A DNA stretch of 64,000 nucleotides from Enterobacter_D sp963521185. Lineage in GTDB: Bacteria; Pseudomonadota; Gammaproteobacteria; Enterobacterales; Enterobacteriaceae. Location of the stretch: contig CAUQTV010000010.1 of the NCBI GenBank assembly GCA_963521185.1, positions 62,001 to 126,000 on the forward strand, written 5' to 3'. Positions 16,460-24,269 of this stretch are shown here, in pieces; positions within the stretch are counted from its first letter, which is position 1, and each line of letters starts with the position of its first letter. A program made the translations under genes and the position numbers. Below the pieces are notes generated by a model. That model searched no databases, had not been told where the DNA came from, and saw only the letters and a list, made by a program, of their open reading frames with translations.

Positions 16460-17335
16460 GTGGTGGGTCAGTTAATTCTCCGAAAAGCGGATTTTTTTCC
16501 CCGTGACGGGCAGGCGGTGGCGGTGGCCGATCGCTATCCGCAAAACGTCTTTGGCGAGCACACCCACGAGTTTTATGAGCTGGTGCTGGTCTGGCGCGGC
16601 AACGGTTTGCATATTCTTAATGACCGACCTTACCGCATCACGCGCGGCGACCTGTTTTATATCCGCGCGGAAGATCGCCACTCCTACGCGTCAGTTAACG
16701 ATCTGGTCCTGCAAAACATTATCTACTGCCCCGAGAGGCTCACGCTCAATCTGGACTGGGCGGCGCATATTCCTGGGCTGAACGGCGCGCACTGGACGCC
16801 CTACTGGCGGCTCGGCAGCACCGGCATGACGCAGGCGCGAAACGTCATCACGCAACTTGAGCAGGAGAGCGCCAAAACCGACGCGATGGCGAACCCGATG
16901 GCCGAGATCCTGTTTGCGCAGCTGATCATGACCCTCACGCGCCACCGCTACGCCACCGACAATCTTTCCGCCACCCATAGCGAGGCGCTGCTGGATAAGC
17001 TCATCACCGCGCTGGCGGGCAGCATGAACCGCCCCTTTTTGCTGGAGCAGTTCTGCGAAGCACATCAGTGCAGCGAGCGTACCCTACGCCAGCAGTTCCG
17101 CGCGCAGACTGGCATGACCATCAATCACTACCTGCGTCAGTTGCGCATCTGCCACGCGCAATATTTACTGCAACACACCGAACTGATGATCGGTGAGATC
17201 GCCATGCGCTGCGGTTTTGAAGACAGCAACTATTTCTCGGTGGTCTTCACCCGCGAGACGGGCGCGACGCCCAGCCACTGGCGTTCCCGCAGTCGCGCGG
17301 TCAAAACCCCCATCAGCGATGACACCGCCTGGTAA
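16460..17335 (+). CDS. rhaR: HTH-type transcriptional activator RhaR
   Basis: A 291-residue AraC-family activator paralogous to RhaS: ligand domain with FGEHTHEFYELVLVWRGNGL and LNDRPYRITRGDLFYI, C-terminal DNA-binding domain with CSERTLRQQFRAQTGMTINH and IGEIAMRCGFEDSNYFSVVF. In E. coli RhaR activates rhaSR in response to rhamnose. The start is a GTG at 16460 with GAGG 7 bases upstream; an in-frame TGA at 16448-16450 rules out a longer form. E. coli RhaR carries a longer, dissimilar N-terminus. The C-terminus has about ten residues beyond the E. coli form. Confidence 0.95.
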   Translation: MVGQLILRKADFFPRDGQAVAVADRYPQNVFGEHTHEFYELVLVWRGNGLHILNDRPYRITRGDLFYIRAEDRHSYASVNDLVLQNIIYCPERLTLNLDWAAHIPGLNGAHWTPYWRLGSTGMTQARNVITQLEQESAKTDAMANPMAEILFAQLIMTLTRHRYATDNLSATHSEALLDKLITALAGSMNRPFLLEQFCEAHQCSERTLRQQFRAQTGMTINHYLRQLRICHAQYLLQHTELMIGEIAMRCGFEDSNYFSVVFTRETGATPSHWRSRSRAVKTPISDDTAW

Positions 17336-17437
17336 GGTGCTTTTTGGCGTGACGCCATTTATCGTTAAAAATGAGCGCAAAGCGGGGCGTAAACTTGCTT
17401 TCATAACCAAAAGTTATAACCATATAAAAACTACGGC

Positions 17438-17458
17438 ATTGATAAACATTTTCAATAT
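17438..17458. promoter_or_regulatory. Possible Fur-type operator before sodA
   Basis: ATTGATAAACATTTTCAAT lies in an A/T-rich stretch about 80 bp before sodA and partly resembles the Fur consensus GATAATGATAATCATTATC. sodA is Fur-repressed in E. coli; the site assignment here is tentative. Confidence 0.35.
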
Positions 17459-17534
17459 CACTTAATTAACTATAATGAACCAACTGCTTACGCGGCGTTA
17501 ACACTTCTGCCGCCCGACAATAATGGAGATGATT

Positions 17535-18155
17535 ATGAGTTACACACTGCCATCCCTGCCTTACGCGTACGACGCATTAGAACCGCATTTTGACAAGCAG
17601 ACGATGGAAATCCATCACACTAAACACCATCAGACTTACGTGAACAACGCCAATGCGGCGCTGGAAACACTGCCAGAATTCGCCAGCCTGCCGGTTGAAG
17701 AGCTGATCACCAAACTGGACCAGCTGCCAGCAGACAAGAAAACCGTACTGCGTAACAACGCGGGCGGCCATGCGAACCACAGCCTGTTCTGGAAAGGCCT
17801 GAAACTTGGTACTACCCTGCAAGGCGACCTGAAAGCGGCTATCGAACGTGACTTCGGTTCCGTTGATAACTTCAAAGCGGAATTCGAGAAAGCCGCCGCC
17901 ACCCGTTTCGGCTCCGGCTGGGCGTGGCTGGTACTGAAAGGCGACAAACTGGCGGTGGTGTCTACCGCAAACCAGGATTCCCCGCTGATGGGTGAAGCTA
18001 TTTCTGGCGCATCCGGTTTCCCAATCCTGGGTCTGGACGTGTGGGAACACGCTTACTACCTGAAATACCAGAACAAACGCCCTGACTACATCAAGGCGTT
18101 CTGGGAAGTGGCAAACTGGGACGAAGCCGCGGCGCGTTTCGCTGCGAAAAAGTAA
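17535..18155 (+). CDS. sodA: Superoxide dismutase [Mn]
   Basis: A 206-residue manganese superoxide dismutase, almost identical to E. coli SodA. Manganese ligands are in MEIHHTKHHQTYV (His27), NHSLFWKGL (His near 82) and DVWEHAYYLKYQNKRPDY (Asp and His near 168 and 172). It converts superoxide to peroxide and oxygen in the cytoplasm. The start at 17535 gives the conserved MSYTLPSLPYAYD; an upstream ATG at 17523 would add four residues and overlaps the ribosome site GGAGATG. In E. coli the rhaT symporter gene lies between rhaR and sodA; here only about 200 bp of regulatory sequence separates them. Confidence 0.99.
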   Translation: MSYTLPSLPYAYDALEPHFDKQTMEIHHTKHHQTYVNNANAALETLPEFASLPVEELITKLDQLPADKKTVLRNNAGGHANHSLFWKGLKLGTTLQGDLKAAIERDFGSVDNFKAEFEKAAATRFGSGWAWLVLKGDKLAVVSTANQDSPLMGEAISGASGFPILGLDVWEHAYYLKYQNKRPDYIKAFWEVANWDEAAARFAAKK

Positions 18156-18189
18156 GACCGTGTTGCCCGTCTCACCGCGTGTGAGATAA

Positions 18190-18227
18190 AACGCCCCCGT
18201 CGGTGATGCCGCCGGGGGCGTTTTTTT
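18190..18227. terminator. Terminator after sodA
   Basis: Stem ACGCCCCCG...CGGGGGCGT followed by TTTTTTT on the plus strand; AAA on the other side may also let it serve the convergent aldolase gene, whose stop it overlaps. Confidence 0.85.
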
Positions 18228-19116
18228 AGCGATCGAACATGTCGTCAAGGATGAGGCGATCTGCCTCACTGAGCGCGCCGCCAAAATTGCGCGATGTCGC
18301 CCCGCAGTAGCCGAATTTGCGCGACACCACGGTTTTGATGGTGGTGACAAAATCATCGCCTATGGCGTAGATCGCCGAGAGTTTGCCGATTTCACGCTGA
18401 ATGCGCTGTAGCGTTTCCAGATCACCCTGCGCCAGCGCCTTACGCGCGGCGACAAACCGCTCCGGCACAATGTTGTTCAGCCCGGAAATAACGCCTGCGC
18501 CGCCCGCCAGCCTGTTAGGAATGAAATACTCGTCATAGCCTGAGAGCACGGCGAAATCGTCGCGCACCGCCTGAGTCGCCATGATCATGCTGCGGGTGTG
18601 CGACTGGCAGTCGACGGTATCTTTGATGCCGGCAAAGTTCGGGAATTCAGCGGCAAGCGTGGCGATGATCTCTGGCGTTAAATCGCAGCCGGTACGTGCC
18701 GGGAAGTTATAGGCAAACCATTTCCCCGTAAGCTGCTGACCCAGCGCGCGATAGTAGCTCAACAGCTGTTTTGCGGTCTGGTCGTAGTAGTACGGCGGCA
18801 GGATCATGACCGCATCATAGCCCACGCGGTAGGACTCCTCCGCGAGGGTCAGAATGTCGCTAAAGCAGTTAGACGAGACGTTGGCAACCATCGTCAGCGA
18901 AGACATGGCGCGGGCTTCGCGTATCAGCAACAGCCGCTCACCGAGGGTGAAAGAGGCGAATTCGCCGATGCTGCCCATCAGTAAAATCACGTTAATTTTG
19001 GCGTCGGTCAGACGGGCCATGTGCTGGCTTAGCCCATTGAGATCGATCTTTCCGTCGTCCTCCATTGGCGTAATGGAAGGACACCAGACACCGGTAAACA
19101 GAGTATCGCTGGACAT
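18226..19116 (-). CDS. Dihydrodipicolinate synthase/N-acetylneuraminate lyase family aldolase
   Basis: A 296-residue Schiff-base aldolase of the DapA/NanA superfamily. Substrate carboxylate-binding motif LMGSIGEFASF (GxxGE, about residues 46-56), catalytic Tyr in WFAYNFPARTG and Schiff-base Lys in FAGIKDTVD are all present. The family includes DapA, NanA and 2-keto-3-deoxy-sugar-acid aldolases such as YagE/YjhH; overall it looks more like the keto-acid aldolases than housekeeping DapA. It occupies the place where E. coli carries kdgT. The start at 19116 is chosen because AAAGGAG precedes it; an upstream reading extends into the promoter. No sugar-acid genes adjoin it, so the substrate cannot be named. 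Confidence 0.82.
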   Translation of the reverse strand: MSSDTLFTGVWCPSITPMEDDGKIDLNGLSQHMARLTDAKINVILLMGSIGEFASFTLGERLLLIREARAMSSLTMVANVSSNCFSDILTLAEESYRVGYDAVMILPPYYYDQTAKQLLSYYRALGQQLTGKWFAYNFPARTGCDLTPEIIATLAAEFPNFAGIKDTVDCQSHTRSMIMATQAVRDDFAVLSGYDEYFIPNRLAGGAGVISGLNNIVPERFVAARKALAQGDLETLQRIQREIGKLSAIYAIGDDFVTTIKTVVSRKFGYCGATSRNFGGALSEADRLILDDMFDR

Positions 19117-19295
19117 AATGTTTACTCCTTTAATGTGAAATGCCGTTTCAAAACTTAAAGTAAGTGATAGCACGCGTTGGCGATCCTCACGCGCATGGCT
19201 GTCCGAATTTGCGTGCCAGGTAGACAAAAAATGTTGTAATTGACCGGGTTTCCGGCGAGCCTGAGCGCTGATTTCACCGTGGCAAAGGAGAGGGG

Positions 19296-19970
19296 ATGCA
19301 ACACCCGGTTGATGTATTTATCGGCAAGGTGCGCGACTACGCGGGTAGCCGACCGAGCGCGATTGCTAAAATCCAGATGGAAGGTGAGCTGACGCTGACG
19401 GAAACGGGCATCGTGGGTGATGAGCAGGCGGAAAAGGTGATCCACGGCGGGCCGGATCGCGCGCTCTGCCACTATCCGCGTGAGCACTATGCGCAGTGGG
19501 CGCGGGATTTTCCCGAGCAGGCGGCGCTGTTTGTCGCTCCGGCGTTTGGCGAGAACCTGTCAACGGAAGGGCTGACGGAGCAGGACGTCCACATCGGGGA
19601 TATTTTCCGCTGGGGCGAGGCGCTGATTCAGGTCACCCAGCCGCGCTCACCCTGCTTTAAGCTCAATTTTCACTTCGCCATCAGTAACCTGTCAGAAGTG
19701 ATGCAAAACAGTGGCAAAACCGGCTGGCTGTACCGGGTTATTGCTGGCGGAAAGGTCGCGGGCGATGCGCCCCTGGAACTGGTGTCACGCTGTAGCGAGA
19801 TCAGCGTGTACGACGCCGCAGCCATCGCGTGGCATACGCCGTTCGACGACGAGCAGTATCATCGGTTGTTATCGGCAGCAGGGCTGTCCGTTAGCTGGAG
19901 CAGAACGATGCAGAAGCGGCGTTTAAGCGGCAAAATCGAAGATAATTCCCGCAGACTGTGGGGAAAATAA
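19296..19970 (+). CDS. yiiM: MOSC-domain protein YiiM (6-N-hydroxylaminopurine resistance)
   Basis: A 224-residue molybdenum-cofactor sulfurase C-terminal (MOSC) domain protein, matching E. coli YiiM throughout. The MOSC core includes GDEQAEKVIHGGPDRALCHYP (in parts), PAFGENLSTEGL, GDIFRWGEALIQVTQPRSPC with the conserved cysteine, and a C-terminal MQKRRLSGKIED segment. It reduces N-hydroxylated bases such as 6-N-hydroxylaminopurine using the molybdenum cofactor. It is divergent from the DapA-family gene and convergent with cpxA; a REP palindrome separates it from cpxA. Confidence 0.96.
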   Translation: MQHPVDVFIGKVRDYAGSRPSAIAKIQMEGELTLTETGIVGDEQAEKVIHGGPDRALCHYPREHYAQWARDFPEQAALFVAPAFGENLSTEGLTEQDVHIGDIFRWGEALIQVTQPRSPCFKLNFHFAISNLSEVMQNSGKTGWLYRVIAGGKVAGDAPLELVSRCSEISVYDAAAIAWHTPFDDEQYHRLLSAAGLSVSWSRTMQKRRLSGKIEDNSRRLWGK

Positions 19971-19976
19971 TACGAA

Positions 19977-20015
19977 GCCGGGTGAGGCGCGATGCTCTGT
20001 CGCCGCCCGGCATTG
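19977..20015. repeat. REP-type palindrome
   Basis: Inverted repeat GAAGCCGGGTGAGGCG...CGCCGCCCGGCATTG between the convergent yiiM and cpxA genes. Confidence 0.65.
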
Positions 20016-20020
20016 TTCAC

Positions 20021-21394
20021 TTAGCTGCGCTTGTATAACGGCAGCCAGATCGTTAAGCGCAAACCCCCGAGCGGGCTGTCGTCGGCCTTCACCCAGCCAC
20101 GGTGCTGCTGAATAGCGGTTTCGACAATCGCCAGCCCCAGGCCGGTGCCGCCAGAGGCACGATCGCGGGCTTCATCGGTGCGGTAGAATGGGCGGAAAAT
20201 CTGCTCGCGATCTTCCTGGCTCACGCCTGGGCCGTCGTCGTCCACATTGATGGTCACGCCCTCTTTATCGACCGAGAAGCTCACTTCGATCTGCGTATTC
20301 GAATAGCGCAGGGCGTTGCGCACGATGTTCTCTAACGCACTCTCCAGCGCGTTCGGGTTGCCGTAGAGCGGCCACGGTCCCGGCGGGAATTTCACCGTCA
20401 AGGATTTGCCCACCTGCTCGGCTTCAAAGGCAGCGTTGTCCAGCACCTCGCCCCACAGATGATTCGCTTTGATGGTTTCACTCACCAGCGCATTCTTTTG
20501 CTGGTTGCGCGACATCACCAGCAGATCGTTGATCATGCTGTCGAGACGCTGAGCTTCCATTTCAATGCGTTCCAGCTCCTTGCTTTCACCGCTGCGACGG
20601 CGTAGCAGGGCGGTGCCCAGTTGCAAACGCGTGAGCGGCGTACGCAGCTCGTGTGAGATGTCCGACAGCAGGCGTTGCTGGGCGGTCATCATACGTTCCA
20701 GCGCCGTCACCATCTGGTTAAAGCTGGCCCCGGCGGCGAGAAACTCCTGCGGCCCGGCTTCCAGTTCCGGGTGCTGACGCAGGTTGCCCTGCGCCACTTC
20801 ATCCGCCGCGTTTTTCAATTTGCGGGCGGGTTTTGCGAGGCTCCACGCCAGCCATAGCAGCAGCGGGGAACTCACCAGCATGGTGACTATCAACAGCAAT
20901 AGCGGCCGGTCGAAGAGTAAGTTAATGAAGTCTGACTGCGAACTGCTGGCCGGACGAATGAGGTACAGCTGGTAATTATCTTCCCCATCCCGGATGGAAA
21001 ATGGCCCTACCAGCTCTACCCGACCGTATTTTTTCTTCTGCGGGTGGTCGGAGTTATCCGCCTGTCCGATGAAGTTACGGATGATCTGCATTTCGTTGCG
21101 TTCTGCACCAATGACGCGCCCTTCGCTGGTCACCAGCAGCAGGCGTTGCCCCGGCGGTGCCCATTTGTCGATGGCGCGAAAAAGCCGCCGCCACCACATC
21201 AGGTCGTTGGGCGGGTCATTGGCGAGTTCCGCTTCTACGTGCTGTTCAATCATTACGCCCTGGCGCTGTTCACTGTCGAGCAACTCCGTCATCTGACGCG
21301 AGTCGAGCTTCGGCACCATTAAAACCAGCATGAGCACCAGCGCCAGCGTTAACCAGAAAATGGCAAAGATGCGAGCAGTCAAACTTCCTATCAT
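20021..21394 (-). CDS. cpxA: Envelope stress sensor histidine kinase CpxA
   Basis: A 457-residue inner-membrane sensor kinase/phosphatase of E. coli length. Two membrane helices (about residues 7-29 and 164-184) enclose a periplasmic sensor domain that CpxP represses. HAMP linker follows, then the phospho-acceptor box DISHELRTPLTRLQ (His near 248), N box ALENIVRNALRYS, and G boxes VDDDGPGVS and GGTGLGLAIVE. It phosphorylates CpxR on envelope protein misfolding. Its start overlaps the cpxR stop (ATGA). The start at 21394 gives the conserved MIGSLTARIFAIFW. Confidence 0.99.
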   Translation of the reverse strand: MIGSLTARIFAIFWLTLALVLMLVLMVPKLDSRQMTELLDSEQRQGVMIEQHVEAELANDPPNDLMWWRRLFRAIDKWAPPGQRLLLVTSEGRVIGAERNEMQIIRNFIGQADNSDHPQKKKYGRVELVGPFSIRDGEDNYQLYLIRPASSSQSDFINLLFDRPLLLLIVTMLVSSPLLLWLAWSLAKPARKLKNAADEVAQGNLRQHPELEAGPQEFLAAGASFNQMVTALERMMTAQQRLLSDISHELRTPLTRLQLGTALLRRRSGESKELERIEMEAQRLDSMINDLLVMSRNQQKNALVSETIKANHLWGEVLDNAAFEAEQVGKSLTVKFPPGPWPLYGNPNALESALENIVRNALRYSNTQIEVSFSVDKEGVTINVDDDGPGVSQEDREQIFRPFYRTDEARDRASGGTGLGLAIVETAIQQHRGWVKADDSPLGGLRLTIWLPLYKRS

Positions 21395-22089
21395 GAAGCG
21401 GAGACCATCAGATAACCACGGCCACGCAGGGTTTTGAACCACGGATGCCCATCTTTACGCTCCGGCAATTTACGGCGCAGGTTGGAGATGTGCATATCGA
21501 TGGCGCGATCGAAAGGCGTTAAGCGTTTACCCAGCACTTCCTGACTCAGGTGTTCACGAGAAACCACCTGGCCGAGATGCTGTGCCAGCAGATAGAGCAG
21601 CGTGAATTCCGTGCCGGTTAACTCCAGCGACTGTCCTTCAAAGCTGGCTTCCTGGCGGCCTGGATTCAGGCTTAGCGCATCGACTTCTAAGGTAGGGGAA
21701 CCGTTATCGCTGTTCTGCTGCTGTTCACTCCAGTGTGAACGGCGCAGGATGGCGCGGATGCGGGCAACCAGCTCACGGTCATTGAAGGGTTTCGGCAAAT
21801 AGTCGTCCGCGCCCAGCTCAAGGCCGAGTACACGATCGAGTTCGCTGCCGCGTGCAGTCAACATAATAACGGGCGTCTGGTGTGTCTGGCGAAGCTCTTT
21901 AAGGGTGTCGATACCATTCTTCTTTGGCATCATGACGTCGAGCAAAAGCAGGTCGATGCTATCGTCCAGGAGGTCGAGTGCCTGTTCCCCGTCATGGGCA
22001 ACCAGCACATTGAAGCCTTCCATGTCGAGCAGCTCTTTTAACAGGGATGTAAGCTCTCGGTCATCATCAACTAACAGGATTTTATTCAT
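21391..22089 (-). CDS. cpxR: Envelope stress response regulator CpxR
   Basis: A 232-residue OmpR-family response regulator. The receiver domain (residues 1-115) has acidic pocket VDDDRE, phospho-acceptor DLLLLDVMMPK (Asp51), the TARG switch and the KPF lysine; the C-terminal winged helix ends with FKTLRGRGYLMV. It activates envelope folding and degradation factors when phosphorylated by CpxA, and binds GTAAA-N5-GTAAA boxes, one of which lies between it and divergent cpxP. It is first in the cpxRA pair. Confidence 0.99.
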   Translation of the reverse strand: MNKILLVDDDRELTSLLKELLDMEGFNVLVAHDGEQALDLLDDSIDLLLLDVMMPKKNGIDTLKELRQTHQTPVIMLTARGSELDRVLGLELGADDYLPKPFNDRELVARIRAILRRSHWSEQQQNSDNGSPTLEVDALSLNPGRQEASFEGQSLELTGTEFTLLYLLAQHLGQVVSREHLSQEVLGKRLTPFDRAIDMHISNLRRKLPERKDGHPWFKTLRGRGYLMVSAS

Positions 22090-22144
22090 TGTTTAAATAC
22101 CTCCGAGGCAGAAATTACGTCATCAAGGCTCGCTAATCCATGAC

Positions 22145-22159
22145 TTTACGTTGTTTTAC
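22145..22159. promoter_or_regulatory. CpxR-binding box between cpxR and cpxP
   Basis: Read on the minus strand: GTAAA-ACAAC-GTAAA, a perfect match to the CpxR consensus. It lies 80 bp before cpxP and 55 bp before cpxR, placed to activate cpxP and autoregulate cpxRA. Confidence 0.9.
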
Positions 22160-22239
22160 ACCCCCTGACGCTAGTTTGCAGCCTGAATCGTAGACTGAGT
22201 CTCGTTGAATCGCGACAGAAAAGATTTTGGGAGCAAGTG

Positions 22240-22743
22240 ATGCGCAATGTTACCGCTGCCGTCATGGCCTCAACGCTGGCATTCAGTACGCTTAGCCAGG
22301 CCGCTGGCGTCGTAACAGGCGATAACTGGCACCCGACAGATGGACTTACTCAGCGTAGCAGTCAGAGCCATATGTTTGACGGCATAAATTTAACCGAGCA
22401 ACAGCGTCAACAGCTACGCGATCTTATGCAGCGGGCAAGGCACGACCAGCCTCCTGTTAATGTTAGCGAAATGGAGACAATGCATCGCCTTGTCACCGCA
22501 GAAAATTTTGATGAAAGCGCTGTGCGCGCTCAGGCCCAGAAAATGGCGCAGGAACAGGTTGCCCGACAGGTCGAAATGGCCAAAGTCCGCAACCAAATGT
22601 ACCACCTGCTCACGCCGGCGCAGCAAGCGGTTTTGCACGAGAAACACGATCAGCGAATGGAACAACTGCGCGACGTCGCGCAAATGCAGCACCGTTCATC
22701 GCTAACGTTATCGAGTAGTCGCAGTACCGGTAGTAACCAGTAA
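22240..22743 (+). CDS. cpxP: Periplasmic Cpx pathway inhibitor and chaperone CpxP
   Basis: A 167-residue periplasmic protein. Signal peptide MRNVTAAVMASTLAFSTLSQAA is followed by the Spy/CpxP fold with two LTxxQ motifs: LTEQQRQQLRDLM and LTPAQQAVL. It binds the CpxA sensor domain to keep it off and helps present misfolded proteins to DegP. The ATG at 22240 is preferred over the GTG at 22237 because it has GGGAG at good distance and gives the E. coli-like N-terminus. The short Ser-rich tail (SSLTLSSSRSTGSNQ) is less conserved. Its 3' UTR encodes the CpxQ sRNA. Confidence 0.97.
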   Translation: MRNVTAAVMASTLAFSTLSQAAGVVTGDNWHPTDGLTQRSSQSHMFDGINLTEQQRQQLRDLMQRARHDQPPVNVSEMETMHRLVTAENFDESAVRAQAQKMAQEQVARQVEMAKVRNQMYHLLTPAQQAVLHEKHDQRMEQLRDVAQMQHRSSLTLSSSRSTGSNQ

Positions 22744-22751
22744 CAACCCTG

Positions 22752-22809
22752 TTTTCCTTGCCATAGACACCATCCCTGTCTTCCCCCTCATGATGAGGGG
22801 GTTTTTTTT
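22752..22809 (+). ncRNA. cpxQ: CpxQ small RNA (cpxP 3' UTR)
   Basis: The sequence TTTTCCTTGCCATAGACACC and the following CATCCCTGTC match E. coli CpxQ, the RNase E-cleaved 3' end of cpxP mRNA that acts with Hfq to repress inner-membrane protein mRNAs. The terminator stem (CCCCCTCATGATGAGGGGG, 22783-22801) and T8 tail end it; the loop differs from E. coli but pairing is kept. Confidence 0.88.
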
Positions 22810-22928
22810 GTCAAAAAATCACATCCAATCCTAAATAAAATAGCCACTTACAAATAGCTGGAGCTGTGTTAAGCCAGTTAGAATTTCCTCAAGTGCGGAG
22901 GCAGGCAGCCAGGGATGAGATTTGGCTA

Positions 22929-23002
22929 TACGGCTATTAGCCGTACGGTTTGACATGTTGATGCTACTTGGATAAGTTATAACCATACGGCTGATAGCCG
23001 TA
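22929..23002. promoter_or_regulatory. Two matching palindromes upstream of a toxin-antitoxin pair
   Basis: Two 17-bp near-perfect palindromes, TACGGCTATTAGCCGTA (22929-22945) and TACGGCTGATAGCCGTA (22986-23002), have centres 57 bp apart. They lie in the 458-bp gap between cpxP and the antitoxin gene, about 200-270 bp before the antitoxin. They look like operators for a dimeric DNA-binding protein. The rest of the gap, apart from CpxQ, holds no open frame I can support. Confidence 0.55.
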
Positions 23003-23201
23003 TCAGAGAAAATTTGAAACGTTTTCAAAAGCCGCTAACAGTGGAGACGGCTCTTTAAACGATAGCGTAAGAAATACACCAACAAAACTACCTGGAATAT
23101 TGAAATGAGAAACCAATCCAATAGTGCAAAGTTACAGAGTTATCGATGCTTTTCGTAACGATCAACAAGGAGAAATTTATAGGTAAATCAGCGAGGTAAA
23201 T

Positions 23202-23522
23202 ATGACTAATGTATCTGCGTTCCCAACTGATGCGCGCAGCGTTAAAAACGCACGGGTCGAGTTGAAAACAAGTAGCGATCTTAAAGACATGCTTCGTGAA
23301 GCGGCTATGGCCGCAGGCCTGGATTTAAGTGCATTTATCCTGAATGCAGCGTTGGAGCGAGCAGAAAGCGTGCTGGACAATCAGCGCCGCCGCCAGCTTT
23401 CTGAAGAGAGCTGGCAACAGATAAATCGGCTTCTTTCTGAACCCGCCGCGCCGACGCCGGCGTTACAGGCGTTAATACGGAGAAAAAATGCAGATGGAAA
23501 ATACGGAAATAGTAGCCAGTAA
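23202..23522 (+). CDS. Antitoxin, DUF1778 (TacA-like)
   Basis: A 106-residue protein with an N-terminal ribbon-helix-helix DNA-binding region (ARVELKTSSDLKDMLREAAM, about residues 18-37) and LDLSAFILNAALERAE, the DUF1778 signature. The C-terminal part probably wraps and neutralises the GNAT toxin encoded immediately after. A GAGG site precedes the ATG. The 3' end overlaps the toxin gene by 35 bases, so the two are translationally coupled, as is usual for TacAT pairs. DUF1778 antitoxins autoregulate by binding their own operator with the toxin. Confidence 0.88.
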   Translation: MTNVSAFPTDARSVKNARVELKTSSDLKDMLREAAMAAGLDLSAFILNAALERAESVLDNQRRRQLSEESWQQINRLLSEPAAPTPALQALIRRKNADGKYGNSSQ

Positions 23523-24033
23523 GGGACTAATGGTTTGTGCGTATCTTGCAGATATCACTTATCCTGGCGTCAAACATTTTGATTGTGGAAATACTGTAAT
23601 TAACTCATTTGTACGCAATTCATTAAAGAAAAGCGTAAGAGATGGGAATTGTGCGGCTAAGGCCTTGATCGATGAAGAGACAGGCGAGCTTCTCGGGATT
23701 TGCAGCTTCAGCGCATACTCTCTCGAGAAGAGCAAGCTGGCTGGCACAGTCGGCGGATCATTGCCAAATGACGTTGGGGTAGTGCGTTTGAACATGTTGG
23801 GCGTGGCGACTAAAGAACAGAAAAAAGGCTACGGACAAGACTTGCTCTGTGAATTTTTTGAGCATGTGAAATTGATTCACCAGGCACTACCTGTAAAGGG
23901 TGTATATCTGGATGCAGATCCCGACGCCGTTAATTTTTATGCGCGTTTGGGCTTTATGGCGTTGAAAGAGACACCAAACGCGTTTGGTGCAGTGCCAATG
24001 TTTTTAGCTATCCAGCACATCCTTGCTGCGTAG
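23488..24033 (+). CDS. GNAT-family toxin (TacT-like tRNA acetyltransferase)
   Basis: A 181-residue GCN5-type acetyltransferase. The acetyl-CoA loop is in VATKEQKKGYGQDLL (about residues 110-124) and the conserved tyrosine that donates the proton is in AVNFYARLGF near residue 150. TacT toxins acetylate the amino group of aminoacyl-tRNA and stop translation. The start at 23488 has GGAG 6 bases upstream; a second ATG two codons later is possible. The pair sits between cpxP and fieF, an insertion relative to E. coli, and its codon use is more A/T-rich than neighbouring core genes, suggesting acquisition by transfer. Confidence 0.88.
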   Translation: MQMENTEIVASKGLMVCAYLADITYPGVKHFDCGNTVINSFVRNSLKKSVRDGNCAAKALIDEETGELLGICSFSAYSLEKSKLAGTVGGSLPNDVGVVRLNMLGVATKEQKKGYGQDLLCEFFEHVKLIHQALPVKGVYLDADPDAVNFYARLGFMALKETPNAFGAVPMFLAIQHILAA

Positions 24034-24269
24034 CCAAAAGGCCCGCTTCGGCCTGATAGACACCGATCGGTTAAGCAAAATCATGGGTGGACGATAATAG
24101 CCTCATCAACCCTCTAATGGGGCTTTTATGCTTTCAGTCTGGCTTGATGATACCCAGGCGTGGGCCAAACACCCTTCACTTTCTTGTTTTCCCCCTCCGA
24201 TGCGTCTTTTTCCCACAATGGCGATTTTGTCATCCGTTATACTTGCTGCGGGTTCAGACTGGAGTCTCT

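Noticed and set aside
17336..17534. Remnant of rhaT between rhaR and sodA
   Set aside because: The 200-bp gap shows only A/T-rich regulatory sequence, with no recognisable membrane-protein coding fragments.
22831..23028. Minus-strand open frame of 65 codons in the gap after cpxP
   Set aside because: It covers both palindromes, has no clear ribosome site and no recognisable protein features; regulatory DNA explains it better, though it cannot be fully excluded.
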